DNA of 64,000 nt from Flavobacterium sp. (lineage in GTDB: Bacteria > Bacteroidota > Bacteroidia > Flavobacteriales > Flavobacteriaceae): NCBI GenBank assembly GCA_023259675.1, contig JALRGT010000003.1:62001-126000 (forward strand). Reading direction: 5' to 3'. Made by a program: the position numbers and the translations under genes. Shown here piece by piece: positions 36,144 to 44,619 of the stretch. A model generated the notes under the pieces. That model did not search any database, had not been told where the DNA came from, and saw nothing but the letters and a program-made list of their open reading frames with translations. The first letter of the stretch is position 1. Each line of letters starts with the position of its first letter.

Positions 36144-37322
36144 ATGAAACCAGATCTTTTTCAAGCACCGGACTACTATAATCTAGATGATTTACTCACC
36201 GAAGAGCACAAATTGGTTCGTCAGGCCACACGTGACTGGGTGAAAAGAGAAATTTCGCCTATCATTGAAGAATATGCCCAGAAAGCAGAATTTCCAAAAC
36301 AAATCATAAAAGGATTAGGGGAAATAGGTGGTTTTGGCCCGTATATTCCGGAAGAATATGGCGGCGCTGGTTTAGACCAAATATCCTATGGGTTGATCAT
36401 GCAAGAAATTGAGCGTGGTGATTCTGGGATTCGCTCTACTTCATCGGTACAGTCTTCATTGGTTATGTATCCTATTTGGAAATATGGCACCGAAGAACAA
36501 CGCAAAAAATATTTACCCAAACTCGCTACCGGAGAATACATGGGCTGCTTTGGATTGACCGAACCAGACCATGGATCAGACCCCGGAGGTATGATTACTC
36601 ACTTTAAAGACAAGGGCGACCATTATCTATTGAACGGTGCAAAAATGTGGATATCCAACGCTCCTTTTGCAGACATTGCCATTGTTTGGGCCAAAGACGA
36701 AACAGGCAGAATTCACGGTTTAATTGTAGAACGCGGCATGGAAGGCTTCAGCACTCCCGAAACCCACAATAAATGGTCACTCCGAACCTCGGCCACTGGA
36801 GAATTAATTTTCCATAATGTCAAAGTACCGAAAAATAATATATTACCCCATAAATCAGGATTGGCAGCACCATTAGGCTGTTTAGACTCTGCTCGATACG
36901 GAATTGCATGGGGCGCCATTGGAGCAGCAATGGACTGTTACGACACCGCCCTGCGATATGCCAAAGAAAGAATTCAGTTTGACAAACCCATAGCCGGAAC
37001 CCAATTACAACAGAAAAAACTGGCCGAGATAATTACGGAAATCACCAAAGCGCAATTACTTACTTGGAGACTTGGCGTTTTGAGAAACGAAGGCAGGGCC
37101 ACATCGGCTCAAATTTCTATGGCCAAAAGAAACAATGTCGCCATGGCTATTAATACAGCCCGGGAAGCGAGACAAATTTTAGGAGGAATGGGGATATCGG
37201 GAGAATATTCCATTATGCGACACATGATGAATTTAGAATCCGTCATTACTTACGAAGGAACACATGATATTCATTTATTAATCACCGGAATGGACATTAC
37301 AGGGATTTCTGCTTTCAAGTAA
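36144..37322 (+). CDS. Acyl-CoA dehydrogenase, glutaryl-CoA dehydrogenase type
   Basis: The 392-residue FAD enzyme has the family marks IPEEYGGAGLDQISYG, the GCDH-like RSTSSVQSSLVMYPIWKYGTEEQ, CFGLTEPDHGSDPGGM, WISNAP and QILGGMGISGEY. The catalytic base is probably E371 in TYEGTHDIH. The SVQSSLVM segment and DPGG make glutaryl-CoA (lysine and tryptophan breakdown) the best-fitting substrate. It is not adjacent to an ETF gene. Its upstream gap carries a 9-bp tandem motif near 36052-36078 (TCTAATAGT-like, three times). Confidence 0.85.
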   Translation: MKPDLFQAPDYYNLDDLLTEEHKLVRQATRDWVKREISPIIEEYAQKAEFPKQIIKGLGEIGGFGPYIPEEYGGAGLDQISYGLIMQEIERGDSGIRSTSSVQSSLVMYPIWKYGTEEQRKKYLPKLATGEYMGCFGLTEPDHGSDPGGMITHFKDKGDHYLLNGAKMWISNAPFADIAIVWAKDETGRIHGLIVERGMEGFSTPETHNKWSLRTSATGELIFHNVKVPKNNILPHKSGLAAPLGCLDSARYGIAWGAIGAAMDCYDTALRYAKERIQFDKPIAGTQLQQKKLAEIITEITKAQLLTWRLGVLRNEGRATSAQISMAKRNNVAMAINTAREARQILGGMGISGEYSIMRHMMNLESVITYEGTHDIHLLITGMDITGISAFK

Positions 37323-37412
37323 GCTGAACAATTATTAAAATATTTATAAAATTGACCGTTAAAATTATTCTAAAAGAAGAACCTTTTTTACATTTACATT
37401 AAAATACCACAA

Positions 37413-38195
37413 ATGAACACAGCAACTATTGACAATAGCATCCAATCCAGAAAAAACCTATTATTAAACCACCCCTTATACAACAAAGTAAAAACCATAG
37501 AAGACTTACAATGTTTTCTCGAAAATCACATTTACGCCGTATGGGATTTTATGTCCCTGTTAAAAGCGCTTCAAACGAAGTTAACGTGTACCACCACTCC
37601 TTGGTTTCCAACTTCAAATCCCGAAACAAGGTATTTAATCAATGAAATCGTTCTTGCTGAAGAATCCGATTTAACTTTGGACGGTCGCCATCAGAGTCAT
37701 TACGAAATGTATATTGAAGCGATGTTGGATAGCGGAGCAAACACAAAAGCGATAGAAGACTTTTTATCCGAAGTAAATTCTTTGCAAAATATATTTGTTG
37801 CCATTAAAACCAGTAATTTACACCCTAATATCAAGGCTTTTTTAGATTTTACATTTCGAGTAATTGAAGAAGGAAAACCTCATGAAATTGCCGCCGCTTT
37901 CACTTTTGGAAGAGAAAAATTGATTCCAAGTATGTTTACTGAAATTCTGAAAAATTTTAAAACTAATTTTCCTGAAAGTAATTTAGACAAGTTAATTTAC
38001 TATTTTGAAAGACACATCATTCTAGATGCAGATGAACACGGACCGATGGCAATGAAAATGATTACGGAACTTTGTGGCGATGATGCCCAAAAATGGTCCG
38101 ATGTAGAAGAAGTATCCATTTTGGCATTAGAAAAAAGAATTGGTTTATGGGACGCCATCGAAGAAACCATAATGCAAAATGTTCAGTTGGCATAA
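37413..38195 (+). CDS. DUF3050 family protein (heme oxygenase-like helical fold)
   Basis: The 260-residue protein is all-helical with conserved HPLYNKVKTIEDLQCFLENHIYAVWDFMSLLKALQ, PWFPTSNPETRYLINEIVLAEESD, HYEMYIEAMLDSGA, AFTFGREKLIP and RHIILDADEHGPMA. This is the DUF3050 pattern. Conserved His and Glu residues suggest a metal or heme-like helical bundle related to heme oxygenase-like oxidases. The reaction is unknown. Confidence 0.85.
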   Translation: MNTATIDNSIQSRKNLLLNHPLYNKVKTIEDLQCFLENHIYAVWDFMSLLKALQTKLTCTTTPWFPTSNPETRYLINEIVLAEESDLTLDGRHQSHYEMYIEAMLDSGANTKAIEDFLSEVNSLQNIFVAIKTSNLHPNIKAFLDFTFRVIEEGKPHEIAAAFTFGREKLIPSMFTEILKNFKTNFPESNLDKLIYYFERHIILDADEHGPMAMKMITELCGDDAQKWSDVEEVSILALEKRIGLWDAIEETIMQNVQLA

Positions 38196-38259
38196 AACCA
38201 AAAGCGACAAATAAACGTAACTATTATTTTAGAATGACAACCTCATTAATTTCGAAATA

Positions 38260-39027
38260 ATGGAAAAACAATTCAAAACAATAGTTGCGTGCTTTTTAAT
38301 TCTTTCAACCTTGAGTTGCAGTATCGAAAATGAAATTTCAGAAACTACTATCGAAACTATAACACCCTCTTCTTACGAAACCATTACAACTGAACCGGAA
38401 GCAACGCAAGTAAATTATCTAGCCCTTGGAGATAGCTATACTATTGGAGAAAGCGTATGTGAGACTTGTAGATTCCCAGAACAATTAAAGAAAAAACTAA
38501 ACGAATCAAATTCTGACAAAACGTATTCTTTACATATTATCGCGCAAACAGGCTGGACAACCTCCAACTTAATTTCGGCAATAAATACTCAAAACCCGAA
38601 ATCCAATTATGACTTGGTAACTTTATTGATAGGGGTCAATAATCAATATCAAAGGAAACCTTTTTCTTTATATGAAAAAGAATTTCCAGAATTAGTCAAC
38701 AAAGCCATTATATTCGGAAAAGCAAACAAGAACAATCTAATCGTGATTTCAATACCTGATTATGCTTATACCCCATTTGGACAAGGGTCAAATCAATCAA
38801 CAATTTCTACCGAAATTGACAATTACAATGCATTTGCAAAGAAATACTGCGATGATAACGGAATAGCATTCATCAATATAACGGATATTACCAGACAAGG
38901 TTTAACGAATCCAAATCTTGTAGCTCCGGATGGCTTACATCCATCGGAACTGGCCTATTCTTTATTTGTGGAACGTATCTTCCCAAAAGCAAACACTATC
39001 ACACAAAAAAAGCGTTCTAGAAATTAG
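38260..39027 (+). CDS. SGNH/GDSL hydrolase lipoprotein
   Basis: The 255-residue lipoprotein (STLSC lipobox near residue 20) contains a GDSL esterase domain: YLALGDSYTIGE with the nucleophile Ser, QTGWTTSNLI, LIGVNNQYQ (GxN block), and the C-terminal catalytic pair in APDGLHPSELAY. It probably acts as an esterase or acyl hydrolase at the envelope; substrate unknown. The stop codon lies inside the following terminator stem. Confidence 0.87.
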   Translation: MEKQFKTIVACFLILSTLSCSIENEISETTIETITPSSYETITTEPEATQVNYLALGDSYTIGESVCETCRFPEQLKKKLNESNSDKTYSLHIIAQTGWTTSNLISAINTQNPKSNYDLVTLLIGVNNQYQRKPFSLYEKEFPELVNKAIIFGKANKNNLIVISIPDYAYTPFGQGSNQSTISTEIDNYNAFAKKYCDDNGIAFINITDITRQGLTNPNLVAPDGLHPSELAYSLFVERIFPKANTITQKKRSRN

Positions 39028-39039
39028 AACGCTTTTTGT
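39003..39039. terminator. Bidirectional terminator overlapping the end of the SGNH hydrolase gene
   Basis: AAAAAGCGTTCTA pairs with TAGAACGCTTTTT across a short loop, with A and T runs on either side. The SGNH stop TAG (39025-39027) is the first three bases of the right arm. The ferredoxin gene converges 2 bp further. Confidence 0.88.
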
Positions 39040-39040
39040 A

Positions 39041-39358
39041 TTAACTCTCTGGAGCTAATTCTAACTCTAGACCTTCGAGACTTTCAGTAATTGGAATCTG
39101 ACAACCCAAACGGCTATTCGATTTTACGTAAAAGGCTTCAGACAACATCGCTTCTTCATCCTCGCCCATTTCTGGCAATTCAATATCATTCAATACATAA
39201 CATTGACAAGAAGCACACATAGCCATTCCGCCGCAAGTCCCTTCAACAGGCAACTCATATGCTTTACACAATTCCATGATATTCATGGCCATATCTGTTG
39301 GAGCCTGCAACTCATGCACTACTCCCTCTCTGTCTTTGATTTTTATTAATACATCCAT
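39041..39358 (-). CDS. 2Fe-2S ferredoxin (adrenodoxin type)
   Basis: The 105-residue protein binds one [2Fe-2S] cluster through C42, C48, C51 and C86 (GTCGGMAMCASCQC, RLGCQIP). It lies with NifU-like and Mrp genes on the same strand, so it likely supplies electrons for Fe-S cluster work or is one of its clients. About 105 bp separate it from the next upstream gene. Confidence 0.92.
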   Translation of the reverse strand: MDVLIKIKDREGVVHELQAPTDMAMNIMELCKAYELPVEGTCGGMAMCASCQCYVLNDIELPEMGEDEEAMLSEAFYVKSNSRLGCQIPITESLEGLELELAPES

Positions 39359-39462
39359 TATTTTTGGGTGATGGGTTTTATTTTTTATTATGTTTCACTA
39401 GAATTGAGATTCTAAAAAAGACGTTATTATCCATCTCTTTAAAATTCCGACCTAGTTTATGC

Positions 39463-39702
39463 TTATAGTATATTTACAACAGTTTCGATTTGTGGCGCAA
39501 ACTTTTTAATGGTAGTTTCCACACCTGCCTTTAGCGTCATTTGGTTGACACTACAGCTAATACAAGCTCCTTCAAGACGTACTTTTACATGTTTACCCTC
39601 TTCTATTGAAATCAAGGTGATATCACCTCCATCTGAATTCAAAAAAGGTCTAATCTCATCTAATGCTTTAAGGACATTGTTAGTTAATTCTTCTGTTGTC
39701 AT
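39463..39702 (-). CDS. NifU C-terminal domain (Nfu-type) Fe-S scaffold protein
   Basis: The 79-residue protein is the Nfu domain alone, with the cluster-binding CISC (C47, C50) in ACISCSVNQMTLKAGVE. It carries Fe-S clusters to targets. Short length matches single-domain bacterial forms. Sits 42 bp after the Mrp gene on the same strand, probably the same transcript. Confidence 0.92.
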   Translation of the reverse strand: MTTEELTNNVLKALDEIRPFLNSDGGDITLISIEEGKHVKVRLEGACISCSVNQMTLKAGVETTIKKFAPQIETVVNIL

Positions 39703-39744
39703 TTTTTTTGATTTAAAGATTTAAAGATTAAATCTTCGATTATA

Positions 39745-40872
39745 TTATTTTTTCACAGCTGAACAACCAGCCATCGTTGTAATTTTAATCGCTTCGGTAG
39801 CAGGTAAACTTTCATTTCGATTTACCGTTTCCTGTACCACATTTCTTGTGATTTCTTCAAAAATCGTTTCAATTACAGAACCTGTTTGCATCGCTGCTGG
39901 ACGTCCATAATCTCCCGCTTCCCTGATGGATTGCACAATAGGAACTTCTCCTAAAAATGGAACTCCAAGATCTTCTGCTAAATTTTTAGCTCCTTCTTTT
40001 CCAAAAATATAATACTTGTTCTCCGGTAATTCTTCAGGAGTGAAGTAAGCCATATTTTCAATAATACCCAAAACAGGAACATTAATCGCTTCAGACATAA
40101 ACATGGAAACTCCTTTTTTGGCATCGGCCAAAGCTACGGCTTGTGGAGTACTTACCACAACGGCACCGGTAACCGGCAAAGATTGCATGATAGAAAGATG
40201 AATGTCTCCAGTTCCTGGCGGTAAATCAATCAACATAAAATCCAATTCACCCCAATCGGCATCAAATATCATTTGGTTTAATGCTTTAGAAGCCATTGGT
40301 CCACGCCAAATAACGGCCTGGCTTGGTGAAGTAAAAAATCCTATTGAAAGCATTTTTATTTCATAACTTTCAACTGGTTTCATTTTAGATTTTCCGTCAA
40401 CCAAAATAGAAATTGGTTTCTCGTTTTCTACATCAAACATAATTGGCATGGAAGGACCGTAAATATCTGCATCCAAAACCCCTACAGAAAACCCCATTTT
40501 AGCCAATGAAACTGCTAAATTTGCCGTTACTGTTGATTTCCCAACTCCTCCTTTACCGGAAGCAACCGCAATAATATTTTTAATTCCAGGGATAGCTTTT
40601 CCTTTTATTTCAGGTTTCTCTGGCGCTTCCACTTTTATATTTACTTTGATTTTAGCATCTGAAGAAACTAATTCTGATATTGTTTTTTTGATGTCGTCTT
40701 CTGCACGTTTTTTAATATGCATTGCCGGTGTATGTAACACTAAATCAACCACCACTTCATTACCAAAAGTAACTACATTAGTGACCGCTCCGCTTTCGAC
40801 CATATTTTTTCCTTCTCCAGCTATCGTAATCGTTTCTAAAGCTTTAAGAACTTCTTTTCTATCTAATTTCAT
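39745..40872 (-). CDS. Mrp/NBP35-type P-loop ATPase, Fe-S cluster carrier
   Basis: I start at the ATG 40870-40872 (MKLDRKEVLKAL), 375 residues, because the longer frame adds an unrelated leader. Residues 1-85 are a MIP18/DUF59 domain. The P-loop ATPase domain has GKGGVGKS (106-113), LDADIYGPSMPIMF, and the switch region LIDLPPGTGDIHLS. The usual CxxC near the C-terminus seems reduced: only GCSAVKK at the end is visible. A minus-strand -7 box TATCTTTG lies at 40948-40955. Co-transcribed with nfu. Confidence 0.92.
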   Translation of the reverse strand: MKLDRKEVLKALETITIAGEGKNMVESGAVTNVVTFGNEVVVDLVLHTPAMHIKKRAEDDIKKTISELVSSDAKIKVNIKVEAPEKPEIKGKAIPGIKNIIAVASGKGGVGKSTVTANLAVSLAKMGFSVGVLDADIYGPSMPIMFDVENEKPISILVDGKSKMKPVESYEIKMLSIGFFTSPSQAVIWRGPMASKALNQMIFDADWGELDFMLIDLPPGTGDIHLSIMQSLPVTGAVVVSTPQAVALADAKKGVSMFMSEAINVPVLGIIENMAYFTPEELPENKYYIFGKEGAKNLAEDLGVPFLGEVPIVQSIREAGDYGRPAAMQTGSVIETIFEEITRNVVQETVNRNESLPATEAIKITTMAGCSAVKK

Positions 40873-41096
40873 TATAACAATTTCAAGTTTTAGGTTTAAA
40901 ATTTCATGTCTTTGCAAACAATATTAATTTAAACTAATTTTAGATTGCAAAGATAACAGATTAAGTTCTTATTTTAAAGGATTTAAATCGGATTTATTGT
41001 TAGATAAATTAACTTAGATTTAAGAAAATCGTACTCTTTGTTTGATAAATAAAACAAAAAAACAATTATTCCCTTTCAAAGAATATTGATAACGAC

Positions 41097-41426
41097 TTAT
41101 TGTTTTCTAATCTCAGGTTCCCAAAAGTGTTTGTCAAAATCTACAATTTGATTTTCGACAACTGAAACCCCTTCACTTTCGAGTAATTGTTGCATCAGAT
41201 TGGTTCCGTCAAAATGAAATTTCCCCGTTAGCAACCCTTTCCTATTCACCACCCGATGTGCCGGAATATCCTCACGACCATGAGAAGCATTCATCGCCCA
41301 ACCCACCATTCGTGCTGAACGTGCCGCCCCCAAAGCCTTAGCGATAGCCCCATAAGAAGTGACTCTGCCGTACGGAATTTGTCGAGCAATTTCATATACT
41401 CTTTCGAAAAAATTATCGTTTGACAT
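41097..41426 (-). CDS. Alkyltransferase-like protein (MGMT fold lacking the active cysteine)
   Basis: The 109-residue protein has the MGMT DNA-binding fold (IPYGRVTSYGAIAKALG, RMVGWAMNAS). The alkyl-acceptor motif reads PAHRV at 55-59, with Ala at position 56 where PCHRV has the reactive Cys. This is the hallmark of alkyltransferase-like (ATL) proteins, which recognise O6-alkylguanine and hand it to nucleotide excision repair rather than repair it themselves. It lies 42 bp after the LysE-type gene on the same strand. Confidence 0.9.
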   Translation of the reverse strand: MSNDNFFERVYEIARQIPYGRVTSYGAIAKALGAARSARMVGWAMNASHGREDIPAHRVVNRKGLLTGKFHFDGTNLMQQLLESEGVSVVENQIVDFDKHFWEPEIRKQ

Positions 41427-41468
41427 GGCCCTAATTTACAGAAGTATATTTCGACAGAAAAAATAAAA

Positions 41469-42104
41469 TTATTGCAAATAGTACTTTATGATATTGAATA
41501 ATGTAATTATCGAAATTAATCCCGTAATACACCCAATAATAGTATTCATGTTCTTAAGCAGGTAATCGGTCTTTTTTTCAATTTTTTGAAAAGAAGTAAT
41601 GTAGGAATAGAAAACAAGAGCAGACCCTAAAACCACCCCCGTTACAAAAATAAATATTGGAGTGGAATTGAATGAAAAAAGCGCATAAGAAGACAAACTA
41701 ATGCTCACAAACACATAATACGGAATTGGAAAAAAATTAAGCGCAGAAAGTAACATCCCCAAAAAGAAACGTTTCTTTCCACTTTTTTTATCAATTCTAG
41801 CTTCCTTAATTTTTGGTTTTTTGGCTAACCACAAAAAATAAATAGATAAAGCCGCAAATATACCAAAGCCAATCTCACGCAATAGAGCTATGATATCCGG
41901 TCTTCTGTCAATAACGCGGGCAAACATTATGGCTAAATAAGCTTGAAAGAAAATAACGATTACTGCACCAAAAACAAAACTTAAAGCGTTTTTTTTACCT
42001 TCTTTTAAATTCACTTTCGCCGCAGTCATATTTAGTAAACCCGGAGGAATAATCCCTATCACGGCAGTTACGAAACCCAAAAGAAAAGGCGTAATAAAAT
42101 TCAT
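41469..42104 (-). CDS. LysE-family amino-acid exporter
   Basis: The 211-residue membrane protein begins with the LysE/RhtB signature FLLGFVTAVIGIIPPGLLNMTAAKVNLKEGKKNAL and has about six hydrophobic helices. It likely exports an amino acid or a related small compound. Cargo unknown. Upstream trmB on the same strand is 55 bp away. Confidence 0.85.
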   Translation of the reverse strand: MNFITPFLLGFVTAVIGIIPPGLLNMTAAKVNLKEGKKNALSFVFGAVIVIFFQAYLAIMFARVIDRRPDIIALLREIGFGIFAALSIYFLWLAKKPKIKEARIDKKSGKKRFFLGMLLSALNFFPIPYYVFVSISLSSYALFSFNSTPIFIFVTGVVLGSALVFYSYITSFQKIEKKTDYLLKNMNTIIGCITGLISIITLFNIIKYYLQ

Positions 42105-42159
42105 CTAATTGGAATCAAATATTCGAATTGAAACTAAATATTCTGTTTATAATCTGCAA

Positions 42160-42837
42160 TTATTCTTTAATTCTAAATCGAATATACGTAATTGCCTTGT
42201 TAATTTCCAAATATTGTTTCTCATAAAAGGTCTGAAAAGCAGTAACTTCCTCTGGACTTCCTTCATTTACATAGACATTATGATTCGCATAAAGTACTTC
42301 ATGCCCTTCACCATGAAGCAAACCAAGCGTATACCCATGCATGAATTCGCTATCGGTTTTCAGATTGACAACGCCGTCTTTTTTAAGGATTTTTTTATAC
42401 AATTGCAAAAACTCCGAATTGGTCATGCGGTGTTTGGTTCTCTTGTATTTAATTTGTGGATCTGGAAACGTAATCCAAATTTCATCTACTTCATTTTCGG
42501 CAAAAATATGATTGATTAACTCGATTTGGGTTCTAATGAAAGCGACGTTGTTTAATCCCGTTTCTACAGCTGTTTTGGCACCGCGCCAAAAACGCGCTCC
42601 TTTAATATCAATACCAATAAAGTTTTTATTTGGATATCTTTCGGCCAATCCAACGGAGTATTCTCCTTTTCCGCAACCTAACTCCAACACTAATGGATTA
42701 TCATTTTTGAAAAAATCAGCATTCCATTTCCCTTTAAGTGGAAATAAATCACCTACTACCTCTTCTCTTGTTGGCTGAAAAACGTTATCGAATGTTTCGT
42801 TTTCTTTGAATCTCTTTAATTTATTTTTGCTTCCCAC
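42160..42837 (-). CDS. trmB: tRNA (guanine(46)-N7)-methyltransferase
   Basis: The 225-residue methyltransferase has the SAM site LVLELGCGKGEYSVGLAERYP, FIGIDIKGARFWRGAKTA, WITFPDPQIKYKRTKHRMT (the PDPWPK region) and GVVNLKTDSEFMHGY. The open frame continues upstream to 42960, but a -7 box TATATTTGC lies inside that extension at 42865-42873. I therefore use the GTG at 42835-42837 (VGSKNKLKRF), which matches the usual N-terminus of flavobacterial TrmB. Confidence 0.94.
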   Translation of the reverse strand: MGSKNKLKRFKENETFDNVFQPTREEVVGDLFPLKGKWNADFFKNDNPLVLELGCGKGEYSVGLAERYPNKNFIGIDIKGARFWRGAKTAVETGLNNVAFIRTQIELINHIFAENEVDEIWITFPDPQIKYKRTKHRMTNSEFLQLYKKILKKDGVVNLKTDSEFMHGYTLGLLHGEGHEVLYANHNVYVNEGSPEEVTAFQTFYEKQYLEINKAITYIRFRIKE

Positions 42838-42864
42838 CTTTTTTGAATATTTCGGCAAAATTAA

Positions 42865-42873
42865 GCAAATATA
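42865..42873 (-). promoter_or_regulatory. -7 promoter box of trmB
   Basis: The minus strand reads TATATTTGC, with predicted start near 42858 and a leader of about 20 nt to the GTG start. It supports the short trmB model. Confidence 0.6.
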
Positions 42874-43016
42874 TAAGAATGAAGGAGTCTGCCATAAAAA
42901 AATGAGAAAATCCGTTTTGCATGACGGAAATACCCCGGTTATTTTCCCCTTCTTCATCACGAATATCCTTAAGAAAAAAGCCCTTTTTTCTGTATCTTTA
43001 TGTAAATTATCAGGAG

Positions 43017-44606
43017 ATGAAAAAATATATTTTATCGATTGTAGTTGTTTTATGTGGATTGCTGTTTTCTACCGTTTACCTAAACGATAAATTTTCGGCA
43101 AAAGTGTTTTCTTTGTTTTATTGGAAACAAAATAACAAAATACTGCTCAACAATACCGTAATCAATACTTTTTTTAAAAAAAACCCTAACTTAAAAACAT
43201 GTCAATCCGATGTATTACTTCTATACCAATCCCGAAAATACATCCCTATTTGGCATACCGAAAACAGCCTTATTCCGCTAGCAAAGGAATTACATGACAA
43301 AATGAATTCGTTGAACGAAGAAGGAATCACAACTCCCATTCCTCACAAAAACAAGTTGGATCTGATTTTTAAAAAGAACTCCACTTCCAATCTCTCTCCA
43401 ACGGACACCGAATTACTTTTGTCTTCCTATTATATTTTTTATGTTCAACACGTATTTTATGGAATAGATTCCGGAAATTTTAAACCCTTAAACTGGTTTA
43501 TCCCGCGAAAAACCATTTCTTATAAACAATTTTTGGATTCAATACTTTCTAAACCTCAACTTTTGGATAAAGACGAAAACTTTCAATTGGACCAATATTA
43601 TAAACTGCGGACTGCTTTAAAAAAACACTTAGAAATAGAAAAAAAGGGAGACTGGCAACCCATTCAAACCGATTCTACCATAGTGGAATACAAACTGAAT
43701 GACAGTTCGAAAACCATTGGACAAATACGGCACCGGCTTACCATCACAGGAGACTTAAAACAGGATTCCAAAAGCAATGTTTATGACAACGAACTATTGG
43801 CAGGCATCTTACATTATAAAAAAAGAAATGGCTACACCTTAAATCACCAAATTACAAGTAGCCATATTTACCTGATGAATATTCCAATCGAAAAACACAT
43901 TAAAACCATAAGGGCAAACATGGAGCGTTGTCGTTGGATATCCCCCGAAACAACCAAATCAGAAGAATATATTATTATCAATATCCCATCTTATAAACTT
44001 ATCTATGTGAAAAACGGAAAAACAATATTGGAGTCGAATATTTTTGTTGGCAAAAGTATAACCGAAACTGCCATTTTCAAAGATTCTATTAGCCATATTA
44101 TATTAAATCCGTATTGGAATATTCCAAAAAATATCGTCGACGGAGAGTTACGCATCGCTATGGAAAAAGATAAAAACTACCTCAATGCAAACGATATGGA
44201 ACGGCACAATGGAATCATTAGACAAAAACCCGGCAAAAAAAACCCTTTGGGACAACTGAAGTTTATGTTCCCCAACATTTATGCCATTTACTTACACGAC
44301 AGCCCATCTAAAAGTCTGTTTCAATCAGAATATCGGGCTTTAAGTCATGGATGCATTAACATGGACAAAGCAAAAGAATTGGCGTTGTTACTTTTAAAAA
44401 ACGATCCGGAATGGCCCATTGAACGTATTGAAAACACATTAAAAGAAAACCAGGAAACAAAATGCATTCTCAAAAAGAAAATCCCAATTTACATTGGCTA
44501 TTTTACCGCTTGGGTAAATGATTCCGGAGAAATTGGTTTTTATAATGATATTTACGAAAGAGACGAACGCTTGATAAACCTACTGAATACAGAAAATAAA
44601 AATTAA
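43017..44606 (+). CDS. L,D-transpeptidase (YcbB-like), paralogue 1
   Basis: The listed frame opens at 42921, but the ATG at 43017 begins the membrane signal MKKYILSIVVVLCGLLFSTV, so I use it (529 residues). It has the YcbB-type layout: N-terminal domain (FYVQHVFYGIDSG), peptidoglycan-binding-like segment, and the YkuD catalytic domain (about 330-520). The active site SHGCIN has C446 with H at HDSPSKS. It cross-links peptidoglycan (3-3 bonds) or attaches proteins outside the inner membrane. A related gene lies at 46368, with amt between them. Confidence 0.9.
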   Translation: MKKYILSIVVVLCGLLFSTVYLNDKFSAKVFSLFYWKQNNKILLNNTVINTFFKKNPNLKTCQSDVLLLYQSRKYIPIWHTENSLIPLAKELHDKMNSLNEEGITTPIPHKNKLDLIFKKNSTSNLSPTDTELLLSSYYIFYVQHVFYGIDSGNFKPLNWFIPRKTISYKQFLDSILSKPQLLDKDENFQLDQYYKLRTALKKHLEIEKKGDWQPIQTDSTIVEYKLNDSSKTIGQIRHRLTITGDLKQDSKSNVYDNELLAGILHYKKRNGYTLNHQITSSHIYLMNIPIEKHIKTIRANMERCRWISPETTKSEEYIIINIPSYKLIYVKNGKTILESNIFVGKSITETAIFKDSISHIILNPYWNIPKNIVDGELRIAMEKDKNYLNANDMERHNGIIRQKPGKKNPLGQLKFMFPNIYAIYLHDSPSKSLFQSEYRALSHGCINMDKAKELALLLLKNDPEWPIERIENTLKENQETKCILKKKIPIYIGYFTAWVNDSGEIGFYNDIYERDERLINLLNTENKN

Positions 44607-44619
44607 AGCTCCATTCTAA

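Noticed and set aside
42109..42519. 136-codon plus-strand frame
   Set aside because: It is the opposite strand of trmB, which is unmistakable.
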